Shown here: positions 48,634 to 56,738 of the stretch, piece by piece
Numbering within the stretch: the stretch's first letter is position 1
Layout: every line of letters begins with the position of its first letter
Source: Streptomyces sp. 1-11
GTDB taxonomy: Bacteria; Actinomycetota; Actinomycetes; Streptomycetales; Streptomycetaceae
Reading direction: 5' to 3'
DNA length: 64,000 nt
Assembly: GCF_007176755.1 (NCBI RefSeq)
Contig: NZ_BJTV01000002.1
Coordinates: forward strand, 434,655-498,654
Made by a program: the position numbers and the translations under genes
Notes under the pieces: generated by a model
What the model was told of the DNA's origin: nothing
Seen by the model: the letters and a program-made list of their open reading frames with translations, nothing else
The model's database searches: none

Positions 48634-51030
48634 TCAGGGACGTACGCGCGTGTCCTCCGGCTCGGGTGCGCGGCCGTGCGCCGTGCCGCCGGTCAGGAGC
48701 ACCGGGCTGAAGCGCGGCTGCCGCTCGCGGTAGGCGCGGGCGAGGTGGTGCTGCAGCCGTATGTGGCGGAACTGGTAGACGGCGCCGGTCTGCCGCAGGA
48801 CGCCACGCCGGTAGGCGTCGTCGAGGAAGGCGACCGTGCGCCAGGGCAGGCGCCCGGTCAGCGGCAGCCAGCCCCGGGCGACGACCAGCCAGTTACCCCA
48901 GGCCGTGAAGGACAGCAGGTAGGCCGTCGCTCCCCCGAGACCACCGATCGCCCCGGTCAGGCAGGCGTCGGCCGGCGACCACTTCAGCGGCCCCAGCGCG
49001 TCGCCCAGCGTGCGGACGACCAGGAAACCGTTGCCCGCGACGAGGACCGCCAGGGCGGGCCCCTGCACGGCGAACTGCCGCAGCACCGTCGCCCGGTTCG
49101 CGTGCAGCAGCCGCACCGGTGTGGCCGCGGCCGCCACGTCGAAGGGTGTCTCCAGGAACAGGGTGCACCAGAACACGACGCCGGCGGCCGCGCCGATGAT
49201 CACCCCGAAGCAGAGCATGTTGGTGAGTGTCGCCCGGACCACCGGGCCGTCGGTCAGCGAGACGCCGTCGTAGAGGGCGTGCTGGACGCCGGCGGCGCAG
49301 GCCCAGCCGACACCCATCACGGTGCCGCCCAGCACACCCGCGAACCGGATCGTGGACGTACGTCCCGGTCCGCGTCCCACGCCGCCGCGCACCCGTCTCA
49401 GTCCCAGCCGCACCCGCGACGGCTCGAACACCCCGGCGCCGAGCGCGACCATGGCGCTGTGGACCGAGCCGAAGGCCACAGCCGCCGCCAGACCGAGCAG
49501 CAGCCCCTGGATCAGGGCCTCCCCGGCTCCGACGGACGTGCACGTCATGTCGACCACCCAGTCCACGAGGCCGACGCACAGCCCGGAGGCGAGCGCGAGC
49601 ACCGTGATGCGGGTCGAGCGCCGCAGCGAGACGCCGACGTGCCACCAGGCGAGGTCCTGCCGGTCGCGGTCGAGCAGCGACAGATGGTGGGCGAGGTGGC
49701 CGAGCCAGTGCTGGACGCGGGCGGCCTCCCAGCCCTCGTGCCCGCGGCCGCCGCCGGCGGACGGCTCGTCGGGCAGGTCCCGGTAGACCGCGGGCACGAA
49801 CCCGGCCAGCAGGTGTTCCTCCAGGTCGCGTTCGGTGGGGAACAGGGCGCCGTCCAGGAGTTCCGCCGGATCCGCCTGTCCCGTGCCCCCGTACAGGGTT
49901 CGCGCGAGGCTCACCATCAGCGGGGTGCTCAGCACCCGGGCCAGGGGTTCGGCCGACGGGGTTCCCGCCGCGCGCAGCCTCGCCAGCACGCCCTCCCAGC
50001 CCTCTCGTGCCGGGTCGCCCCGCCCGGCGGCGGTCCGGTCGGTGCGCGGCAGGTATCCGGCGAGGTCCTCCAGGGTCAGGTCGGTGAGTTCGATCCCGGC
50101 GGCCCAGACGAGGGGTGCGCCCGCCGCGGCGACCGCGTCCGCGTACTCCGCGCGGCGGCTGGTCACGACGAGCGGCCACGAGGTGCCGTTGAGAACGTCG
50201 AGTGCCTTGCCGCGCAGGCCTTCCGCGATCTCGTCGAAGCCGTCCAGCACCGGCAGGACGAGGTCGGCGTCCACCAGGGCGGCGGCCAGCGTGGCTCCGC
50301 TGGGGACCCGGCGCGCCAGATGCGGGTGGTCCCGCAGCAGCCGCCCGACCAGCCAGTCCCGTAGCGGCGTGGTGGCCGGGTCCCACGAGCCGACGCTGAA
50401 GATCACCGGGACCGGGTCCGGGACGGCCCACTCGTCGAGGACGTCCAGGAGGAACCGGATCGTCAGCACGGACTTCCCCGAGCCGCCCCGGCCCAGGACG
50501 AGCAGCCGCCGGGACGGCACCTTGCGGTACACGTCCGCGACACGGTGCAGATCACCGCACAGGTCCACCCTGGACGCCACGGCCCCCGGCCCGAGCCGCT
50601 GGACGTTCTCCCAGTGGTCCGTCAGCTCCGCGGGCGCGTCCTGCCAGCGCACCGGGAGCGGGAAGGGGTCGTGGACCCTGCGCTGCTCCTCCTCGCGCCG
50701 CCAGCGGTGCCTCACCTCCCGGGCCAGTTCGGCCGCCGCGGTGGCCAGGGTGCGCTGGATCGCCGACGGTTCGGGGCGCCGCGGCGGGGGCGTCTCCTCG
50801 GCGGTCTCCGCGCCGCGCAGGAGGGCGGTGAGCCGCCGGCGGTCCTCGGCGTCGGCGCCGAGCGCGTCCGCGAGCAGGCTGACGGTGCCGAGCCGGTGAT
50901 CGGCCGCCCGGCCGGTCTCGAGTCTGCGGATGGTGCGCACGCTCACCCCGGAGAGCTCCGCGAGACGTTCCTGCGTGAGCCCCGCGCGGGTGCGCATCCG
51001 GCGCAGCAAGGGTCCGAGCCGATCGTCCAC
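48634..51030 (-). CDS. XRE-NACHT NTPase with C-terminal membrane helices
   Basis: A 798-aa multidomain protein. Residues about 5-60 are an XRE helix-turn-helix (LLRRMRTRAGLTQERLAELS, then VSVRTIRRLETGRA). The NACHT/STAND NTPase (about 175-450) has Walker A VLGRGGSGKSVLTIRF (Lys186), Walker B with acidic pair in VLPVLDGFDEIAEG, and the sensor region WPLVVTSRRAEYADAV. After a PLVMSLARTLY-type winged-helix segment come about six hydrophobic helices (about 478-720), then a basic tail with GAVYQFRHIRLQHHLARAY. It lacks leucine-rich or TPR repeats. GTG start with GGGAG seven bases upstream. It resembles the STAND/NACHT NTPases used in bacterial defence, though this domain order is also common among Streptomyces regulators. 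Confidence 0.9.
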   Translation of the reverse strand: MDDRLGPLLRRMRTRAGLTQERLAELSGVSVRTIRRLETGRAADHRLGTVSLLADALGADAEDRRRLTALLRGAETAEETPPPRRPEPSAIQRTLATAAAELAREVRHRWRREEEQRRVHDPFPLPVRWQDAPAELTDHWENVQRLGPGAVASRVDLCGDLHRVADVYRKVPSRRLLVLGRGGSGKSVLTIRFLLDVLDEWAVPDPVPVIFSVGSWDPATTPLRDWLVGRLLRDHPHLARRVPSGATLAAALVDADLVLPVLDGFDEIAEGLRGKALDVLNGTSWPLVVTSRRAEYADAVAAAGAPLVWAAGIELTDLTLEDLAGYLPRTDRTAAGRGDPAREGWEGVLARLRAAGTPSAEPLARVLSTPLMVSLARTLYGGTGQADPAELLDGALFPTERDLEEHLLAGFVPAVYRDLPDEPSAGGGRGHEGWEAARVQHWLGHLAHHLSLLDRDRQDLAWWHVGVSLRRSTRITVLALASGLCVGLVDWVVDMTCTSVGAGEALIQGLLLGLAAAVAFGSVHSAMVALGAGVFEPSRVRLGLRRVRGGVGRGPGRTSTIRFAGVLGGTVMGVGWACAAGVQHALYDGVSLTDGPVVRATLTNMLCFGVIIGAAAGVVFWCTLFLETPFDVAAAATPVRLLHANRATVLRQFAVQGPALAVLVAGNGFLVVRTLGDALGPLKWSPADACLTGAIGGLGGATAYLLSFTAWGNWLVVARGWLPLTGRLPWRTVAFLDDAYRRGVLRQTGAVYQFRHIRLQHHLARAYRERQPRFSPVLLTGGTAHGRAPEPEDTRVRP

Positions 51031-51176
51031 TGCCGCACTCCCGGGTCACGGTCACGAAGGGGCCGGTGGAGCCTACCCCTGGCGACCGGCCACCAATGGC
51101 CGGTGCCGTGGCCTGTCGCGTGAACAGCCGAAACCGCACGGTGGACGGCGAAATCCAGCAGGGAGAGGAGGCCGCC

Positions 51177-51401
51177 GTGGCATACCGCTTCTGGTGCGGC
51201 GAGTGCGGCTACAAGTCCGACTGGGGCAGCGAGTCCCAGGGCGAGAGACAGCAGATCGAGCACTACGCGGCACGTCATCCGGGAACGCCGCCCGGCGGCC
51301 AGGTGGAGGTCAACCGCAAGGACCCGGAGGGCGGCGCCTGCCTCCCGGTCGTCCTGGTGGCGATCGTGCTGCTGATCCTCCTGGCCTCGTGCCGCCACTG
51401 A
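51177..51401 (+). CDS. Tiny zinc-finger-like membrane protein
   Basis: A 74-aa protein. The N-terminal half has a C2H2-like set: FWCGECGYKSDWG (Cys-x2-Cys) and, after 19 residues, IEHYAARHPG (His-x4-His). The C-terminus is a single hydrophobic helix, CLPVVLVAIVLLILLASCRH. It should be a cytoplasmic metal-binding head on a membrane anchor. GTG at 51177 follows GGAGAGGAGG. It is divergent from the NACHT gene, 146 bp away. I do not recognise a named family. Confidence 0.8.
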   Translation: MAYRFWCGECGYKSDWGSESQGERQQIEHYAARHPGTPPGGQVEVNRKDPEGGACLPVVLVAIVLLILLASCRH

Positions 51402-51471
51402 CGCCCTGACCCGTGCACACCGCCGGTCCGTCGCGACGGCCGCGGCGGCCGGCCGGGAGAACACGGAGAAC

Positions 51472-52476
51472 ATGATGAAGACGAACGGACCGGCCCGGCG
51501 ACGGGTCCTGCGTACGGCCGCAGGCCTCACCGCGGCCGTCGCCCTCGGCGGCACGGGTGCCGTCGCCACGGCGTCCCGAGCGGCCGCGGCCGACGCGCCG
51601 GGCGACGGGTTCGGCCTGCGCGTCGTCGAACGCGACGAGAGCGATCCCCGTCTGCGCCGCTACCGTTTCCGGACCGGCGCCATCGGCTGGGACCCCGGTG
51701 TCCACGTCCTCCTCCCGGACGACTACGACACCGCCGGCCGCAGCTACCCGGTCGTGTACCTCTTCCACGGGGGCGGCAGCAAGGCCGACTTCACCTGGTT
51801 CGACACCGTCGGCATCCGGGAGCTGACGGCCGGTCTGCCGCTCATCGTGGTGATGCCGGACGGGGGGCACGCGGGCTGGTACTGCGACCCGGTCAGCTCG
51901 AACGCCGGGCGCCGCGACTGGGAGACCTTCCACATCGCCCAGTTGCTCCCCTGGATCGACGCCGGCTTCCGCACCCACGCCGAGTGCGACGGCCGTGCCG
52001 TCTGCGGCTTCTCCATGGGAGGCTTCGGCGCGCTGAAGTACGCCGCCGGGCACGGCGAGCTGTTCGCCTCGGTCAGTTCGCACTCCGGCCCGGCGAGCCT
52101 GCGCCGTGACTTCGGCCTGGTCACCCACTGGGCCAACGTCTCCTCCGCGGTCAGCGACCTGGCGGGCGGCACCGTGTACGGGGCGCCGCTGTGGAACGAG
52201 TCCAGGGTCAGCGCCGACAACCCGGTGGAGCGGGTGGAGCGGTACAGCGGCAAGCGGATCTTCCTGGCCGCCGGTACCGGGGGTCAGCCGGTCGACTGGT
52301 TCAACCAGGTCAGCGAGGCCCAGGTGCTGGCCGGACAGCGCGAGTTCCGCGGGCTTCTCGACGCCGCGGGCATCGCGCACGAGGCCCACGAGGAGCCCGG
52401 CGGTCACGTCCTGCGCGCACCGCTGCTCCGACGTGACCTCGAGGGCATCGTCGACCGGCTCCGCCGGGCCGGCTGA
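51472..52476 (+). CDS. Secreted esterase-family alpha/beta hydrolase (Tat signal)
   Basis: A 334-aa precursor. The N-terminus has a twin-arginine signal: RRRVLRTAAGLTAAVALGG, ending AAAADAPG. The mature domain is of the esterase-D/antigen-85 group: DVHVLLPDDYD-type start, YPVVYLFHGGGSKADF (oxyanion), nucleophile elbow AVCGFSMGGFGALKYA (Ser), and a C-terminal His in EEPGGHVLRAP. It could be a mycolyl-like or feruloyl/acetyl esterase; the acceptor is unknown. The ATG has GGAG nine bases upstream; a second ATG follows directly. It is followed by another secreted hydrolase. Confidence 0.9.
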   Translation: MMKTNGPARRRVLRTAAGLTAAVALGGTGAVATASRAAAADAPGDGFGLRVVERDESDPRLRRYRFRTGAIGWDPGVHVLLPDDYDTAGRSYPVVYLFHGGGSKADFTWFDTVGIRELTAGLPLIVVMPDGGHAGWYCDPVSSNAGRRDWETFHIAQLLPWIDAGFRTHAECDGRAVCGFSMGGFGALKYAAGHGELFASVSSHSGPASLRRDFGLVTHWANVSSAVSDLAGGTVYGAPLWNESRVSADNPVERVERYSGKRIFLAAGTGGQPVDWFNQVSEAQVLAGQREFRGLLDAAGIAHEAHEEPGGHVLRAPLLRRDLEGIVDRLRRAG

Positions 52477-52515
52477 CGGTTCCGCGCCCGCGAACGCGCC
52501 GGCGTCCGCCGGGAC

Positions 52516-52558
52516 ACGGACACCGCACGGACACCGCGCGGACACGCACGGACACCAC
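52516..52558. repeat. Four short tandem units ahead of the serine protease
   Basis: ACGGACACCGC (52516-52526 and 52527-52537, identical), GCGGACACGC (52538-52547) and ACGGACACCAC (52548-52558). They lie in the spacer between the esterase stop and protease start, about 40 bp before the latter. Confidence 0.85.
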
Positions 52559-52595
52559 TGACGGAGCGACACATCTCACGGAGGAAGGAACGACG

Positions 52596-53462
52596 ATGCG
52601 CGGACACACACGGGCGGGAACACTCGCCGGCGTGCTGGGGGTTCTCCTGGCGGCCGTCTCGGTGCCGGGTGCGCAGGCAGCGCCCGCCGAGTCCGGCAAG
52701 CGGGTGTTCAACTCGATGCAGATCGTGTTCTCACCCGACACCCCGAACGACTTCTGCACCCTCGGCGCCGTCGGCAGCGACCGGTACGGCCGGAAGATCG
52801 CCGTCTCGGCGGGGCACTGCATGAGCGACCCGACCCACCAGTACGCCGACCGCGACATCCCAGAGGACGTCGCTCCCGTCTACGACCGCAACGACATCGG
52901 CTTCGGCCCCCTCGGCCACGTCCGCTACTTCAAGGACCGTGAGGGCTCGTCGACGGGGCACCCCACCAAGGACTACATGATCATCGAGTTGGCGCCCTCG
53001 GTGACCCTCTCGTCGCAGGGGCCCTACCTCAAGGAGACGGGCGAGGTCGAGGCACCCGGCGGGCAGCCCAGTCCCAACGCGCTCAACCCGCCGCGGGACG
53101 ACGAACGGCTGCTCGGCGCCGGCCTGCTCAACACCAACGAACTCGTGGTCTCCGGTCAGCTGGGCGTCCACTACGGGCGCGTCACCAGCAACTCCCAGGG
53201 GGTCTACCAGTCGTGGGCCTCGCACGAGGGCGGCGACTCGGGCGGTCCGGCGATCTGGCACGTGCCGGGCAGCGCCTACCCGTCGCAGGCGAACGGCTTC
53301 CAGGCGTCGGGACCGTGGGCCGGCATCACCAAGGCCGTCATCCTGGGGGTCCCGCAGTACGTGTACACCAGTTCCGCCAACATCCTCGCCGACCTGCGCG
53401 CACGCGACGCCGCGCATCCGGGCGTGTACGGCGCCGGGTTCCAGGTCACCGACAACCCCTGA
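52596..53462 (+). CDS. Secreted chymotrypsin-like serine protease (S1)
   Basis: A 288-aa secreted trypsin-like protease. A Sec signal runs to about residue 30 (hydrophobic LAGVLGVLLAAVSVP, then GAQAAPA). Catalytic His is in VSAGHCMSD (the AxHC block), Asp in TKDYMIIELAP, and Ser in SHEGGDSGGPAIW. The Cys of GHC pairs most likely with FCTLGAV. The RYFKDREGSSTG and RDDERLLGAGLLN loops are insertions relative to small Streptomyces proteases. GGAGG is placed before the ATG. The pair of secreted hydrolases suggests extracellular degradation. Confidence 0.9.
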   Translation: MRGHTRAGTLAGVLGVLLAAVSVPGAQAAPAESGKRVFNSMQIVFSPDTPNDFCTLGAVGSDRYGRKIAVSAGHCMSDPTHQYADRDIPEDVAPVYDRNDIGFGPLGHVRYFKDREGSSTGHPTKDYMIIELAPSVTLSSQGPYLKETGEVEAPGGQPSPNALNPPRDDERLLGAGLLNTNELVVSGQLGVHYGRVTSNSQGVYQSWASHEGGDSGGPAIWHVPGSAYPSQANGFQASGPWAGITKAVILGVPQYVYTSSANILADLRARDAAHPGVYGAGFQVTDNP

Positions 53463-53825
53463 GGGACGGGTCCGTCCCCCGTACGGAGTGGTGTTCGCGG
53501 TGGTGCCGGCGGCGGCGATCGTGCCGATCAGGCCGGCCGTTCCCGAAGGGGCCGAGGCGGTCACCACGCAGGCGACCGCCCCCGCCGGGCAGCGGACCGC
53601 GGTGCGGTGGGCGCTGGGCCTGGTCCCGTTCGCCGGGATCTGGCCGGCGGGCCGTGCCGCACGGCGCCGCTGCCGCACGGCGCCGCTCACCCGGACGGTC
53701 CCGCCCGGCGCGCGAAGCGCCCGTACCGCTCCCATGCTGGCCAGCGGGACATGACCGCCGTCCGGGGACGCCCGCGCTGGGCGGGCGGTGCGCACCGGAC
53801 CTGGCCACCGGAAGGCGGAGCGTCG
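53463..53825. other. Non-coding region upstream of the P450 operon
   Basis: About 360 bp without a supportable gene. Open frames on both strands exist only through GC bias. A Leu/Val/Ile-rich fragment in the plus frame around 53600-53680 (LGLVPFAGIWPAG) might be a decayed membrane helix but has no family match that I can name. The promoter for the ferredoxin operon should be near the right end; GGAGC precedes the ATG at 53826. Confidence 0.5.
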
Positions 53826-54074
53826 ATGCGGCTCGTCGTCGATCTCAACAAGTGTCAGGGGTACGCGCAGTGCGCGTTCCTCGCGCCCGACGTCTTCGCC
53901 ATGCACGGCGAGGAGTCGCTGGTCTACAACCCCAGGGCGGACGAGGGACAGCGCGAGCGGCTGGCCCGGGCCGTCGCCGCCTGCCCGGTGGGGGCGATCA
54001 CCGCCGACGGTCTGCAGGGCCCGGGCGCGGGCGCGGCGGCCGGACCGGCCGGAGAGGTGTCCGATGGCCGCTGA
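53826..54074 (+). CDS. [3Fe-4S]-type ferredoxin of a P450 system
   Basis: An 82-aa ferredoxin with VVDLNKCQGYAQCAFLAPDVF (Cys-x5-Cys) and AVAACPVGAITADG (Cys-Pro). The middle Cys of a [4Fe-4S] set is replaced, as in the P450-linked [3Fe-4S] ferredoxins of Streptomyces. The C-terminal Gly/Ala stretch is a tail. It transfers electrons to cytochrome P450, here the one at 55487-56719, via the reductase at 54064-55452, with which it overlaps by 11 bp. The start ATG has a GGAG-like site upstream. Confidence 0.93.
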   Translation: MRLVVDLNKCQGYAQCAFLAPDVFAMHGEESLVYNPRADEGQRERLARAVAACPVGAITADGLQGPGAGAAAGPAGEVSDGR

Positions 54075-55452
54075 CCACGTCGACCGGCTCCGGCGCGAGG
54101 GCCGGATCGTGATCGTCGGCGCCTCGCTCGCCGGGCTGCGGGCCGCCGAGACACTGCGCGCCGAGGGGTTCACCGGGTCGCTCACGATGATCGGTGACGA
54201 GCCGTACGAGCCGTACGACCGGCCGCCGTTGTCGAAGGCCGTGCTGCTGGGCAAGGCGTCCGCGCACCGCACCGAGCTGCCCCACCGCCATGAGACCGAC
54301 GCCGAGTGGCGGCTCGGGGTGGCGGCGACCGGCCTCGACCTGACGGCGAAGCGGGTGCGGCTGGCCGACGGCGACGAGGTGGAGTACGACCGGCTGCTGA
54401 TCGCGACCGGAGTGCGGGCCCGGCCCTGGTTCAGGGAGGAGGAGGCCCGCCTGGACGGCGTCTTCCTGCTGCGCACCCGCGACGACGCGGCCCGGCTGCT
54501 GCAGCGGCTGAGGTCGGCGCGCCGGGTGTTCATCATCGGCGCCGGGTTCGCCGGTTGCGAGGTCGCCTCGGCCTGCCGGGAGATGAGCCTCGCCGTCACC
54601 CTGGCGGAGCGGGCCGGAGCGCCGCTGGTGGGCGCGCTCGGCGGGGTGGTCGGCGCCGTCGCCGCCGAGCTGCAGACCGAGAACGGGGTGGACCTGCGCA
54701 CCGGTGTCACGGTCACCGCGCTGGAGGGCGACCCGGCCGGCCGGGTGCGCGCCGTCCACCTCTCCGACGGGGGCAAGGTCGACACGGACGTCGTGGTGGT
54801 CTCGCTCGGTTCGCTGCGCAACACCGAGTGGCTGACCGGGTCGGGGCTCGGCGCCGGGCCGCGGGGCATCGCCTGCGACGCCGGGTGCCGGGCCTTCGAC
54901 TTCCGGGGCATCGTCACCGACGACGTGTTCGTCGCGGGTGACGTGGCGCGCTCGCCGCACGCGCTGTTCGGCTACCAGTTCCTCTCCCTGGAGCACTGGG
55001 GCAACGCCGTCGCCCAGGCGGAGACCGCCGCGCACAACATGATCTGCCGGGGCGCCGACCGGCGTCCGCACCTGTGGATGCCCGCCTTCTGGTCCTCGCA
55101 GTTCCGGGTGAACATCAAGTCCGTCGGCGTACCGCCCATGGGCGACCAGATCATGATCACGCAGGGCTCGCTCGCCGAGCGCCGGTTCGTCGGCGTCTAC
55201 GGCCACCAGGGCCGGGTGGTCGCCGCCGTCAGCTTCGACAACACCCGCTGGCTGGAGTTCTACCAGCGGCAGATCGAGCGGGGCGCGCCGTTCCCGGTGG
55301 AGTACCCGACGATGGACCGGCGCCCCGAGGGGCGGCAGCCGCTCGACGCCGACTTCCCCGACCCGTCCCTGCCGACCCACGGCCCCACCGTGACCCTGAG
55401 CGGCTACTCACCGGCCGACCAGCAGCTGGTGTTCACCCCCGGCCACCACTGA
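54064..55452 (+). CDS. FAD-dependent ferredoxin reductase of a P450 system
   Basis: A 462-aa flavoprotein. FAD-binding GxGxxG equivalent is IVIVGASLAGLRAAETLR; YEPYDRPPLSK is the flavin-adjacent motif of putidaredoxin-reductase-like proteins; RLLIATGVRARPW follows; the NAD(P)H motif is VFIIGAGFAGCEVASACRE; and DDVFVAGDVARSPHA is the C-terminal FAD contact. About 60 residues follow the usual end (from RHPHLWMPAFWSSQF-like context to FTPGHH). It starts within the ferredoxin gene, so the two are co-translated, and P450 follows after 34 bp. NADH or NADPH preference cannot be read with certainty. Confidence 0.93.
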   Translation: MAADHVDRLRREGRIVIVGASLAGLRAAETLRAEGFTGSLTMIGDEPYEPYDRPPLSKAVLLGKASAHRTELPHRHETDAEWRLGVAATGLDLTAKRVRLADGDEVEYDRLLIATGVRARPWFREEEARLDGVFLLRTRDDAARLLQRLRSARRVFIIGAGFAGCEVASACREMSLAVTLAERAGAPLVGALGGVVGAVAAELQTENGVDLRTGVTVTALEGDPAGRVRAVHLSDGGKVDTDVVVVSLGSLRNTEWLTGSGLGAGPRGIACDAGCRAFDFRGIVTDDVFVAGDVARSPHALFGYQFLSLEHWGNAVAQAETAAHNMICRGADRRPHLWMPAFWSSQFRVNIKSVGVPPMGDQIMITQGSLAERRFVGVYGHQGRVVAAVSFDNTRWLEFYQRQIERGAPFPVEYPTMDRRPEGRQPLDADFPDPSLPTHGPTVTLSGYSPADQQLVFTPGHH

Positions 55453-55486
55453 ACGCCGCCGTGCCCCGACGCCCGAAGGACCCGTC

Positions 55487-56719
55487 ATGACGCAGGCCTC
55501 ACTGTTCCGCCGGATCACCGACTTCGCCAACCGCGCCGACCCGTATCCGCTGTACGAGGAGCTCCGCGGGACTCCGGTGCTGCACGAGGAGGACGACGGC
55601 CCCTACGTCATCAGCTCGTACTGGGACATCGAGGGCCTGCTGCACGATCCGCGGGTCAGCTCCGACGCCGCCAACCTGGCCGCCGCGGGCGACGAGCCGG
55701 CCGAGGCGCAGAGCACGGGGCTCCCGCCGTCGTTCCTCAGGCTCGACCCGCCGGAGCACGACCGGCTGCGGCGCATCGCCAACAGCGCCTTCGGGCCACC
55801 CCACAAGCCGCGCCGGGTCGATTCCATGCGGGACGAGCTGCACGGGATCGTCGGCGGGCTGATCGACGCCTTCGGCGAGGCGCGCGAGGTCGACCTGGTG
55901 GACCAGTTCGCCTACCCGTTCCCGGTCACCGTCATCTGCCGGCTGCTGGGCGTGCCCCGTGAGGACGAGCCGCGCTTCCGCTCCTGGGTCGATCCGATCG
56001 TCGCCACCCTGGACCCCGAGACGCGCGAGAGCGCGGACGAGGCGTTCGTGAAGGCGGCGCAGGAGGCGCGGATGCAGCTCGGCATGTACCTGGCCGGGCT
56101 GGTCGAGCAGCGCACCCGGGACCCGCGGGACGACATGCTCTCCGACCTCGCGGACAGCCACGGCCCGGAGGGCGCCATGACCATGATGGAGGTGATGAGC
56201 ACCGCGGTGCTCCTGCTGATCGCCGGTCACGAGACGACGGTCAACCTCATCACCAACGGCATGCTCACCCTGCTGCGCCACCCGGACGTCCTGCGGCGGC
56301 TGCGGGAGGACCCCGGTCTCGCGCCCGGCGTCGTGGAGGAGCTGCTGCGGTACGAGCCGCCGGTGCAGATCGTGCCGCAGCGCACGTGCATCGCCGACAT
56401 CGAGGTGCGCGGGGTGACCATCCCGAAGGGCTCGCGGATCTGGCTGATGCTGGCCGCGGGCAACCGGGACCCGGAGCGGTTCAAGGACCCTGAGCGGTTC
56501 GACCCGGACCGCCGCGACATCCAGCACCTGGGCTTCGGCAGCGGCATCCACAGCTGCTTCGGCGCTCCGCTGGCCCGGCTGGAGGCGCAGATCGCGCTGT
56601 CCGAGCTGGCCCGGCGGCTGGACGGCCCGCGCCTGGTCGAGGATCCGCCGCCCTACCGGCAGAACGCGGTGCTGCGCGGCCCGCGCCACCTGCGGATCGC
56701 CTTCGACGGGCTGAGCTGA
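55487..56719 (+). CDS. Cytochrome P450
   Basis: A 410-aa soluble bacterial P450. The I-helix oxygen-activation motif is LLLIAGHETTVNLI, the K-helix ExxR is in VVEELLRYEPPVQI, and the heme-Cys loop is LGFGSGIHSCFGAPLARLE. FLRLDPPEHDRLRRIANSAF is the C-helix block. Length is typical of class-I actinobacterial P450s. Together with the ferredoxin and reductase it forms a complete three-component monooxygenase operon. The substrate is unknown; no biosynthetic gene cluster adjoins, so an alkane/terpenoid degradation or xenobiotic role is as likely as metabolite tailoring. Confidence 0.95.
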   Translation: MTQASLFRRITDFANRADPYPLYEELRGTPVLHEEDDGPYVISSYWDIEGLLHDPRVSSDAANLAAAGDEPAEAQSTGLPPSFLRLDPPEHDRLRRIANSAFGPPHKPRRVDSMRDELHGIVGGLIDAFGEAREVDLVDQFAYPFPVTVICRLLGVPREDEPRFRSWVDPIVATLDPETRESADEAFVKAAQEARMQLGMYLAGLVEQRTRDPRDDMLSDLADSHGPEGAMTMMEVMSTAVLLLIAGHETTVNLITNGMLTLLRHPDVLRRLREDPGLAPGVVEELLRYEPPVQIVPQRTCIADIEVRGVTIPKGSRIWLMLAAGNRDPERFKDPERFDPDRRDIQHLGFGSGIHSCFGAPLARLEAQIALSELARRLDGPRLVEDPPPYRQNAVLRGPRHLRIAFDGLS

Positions 56720-56738
56720 CCGGCGGCCGCCCGGGTCA
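56717..56738. terminator. Hairpin containing both convergent stop codons
   Basis: TGACCGGCGG (56717-56726) and CCGCCCGGGTCA (56727-56738) pair with small bulges around a GGCC centre. The P450 stop is the left end and the Imm21-like stop the right end, leaving 16 bp between the coding regions. Confidence 0.55.

Noticed and set aside
53488..53754. Small gene upstream of the ferredoxin
   Set aside because: The 88-codon frame lacks a ribosome site, has Arg/Ala-rich low-complexity sequence and no recognisable family. Possibly a decayed fragment.
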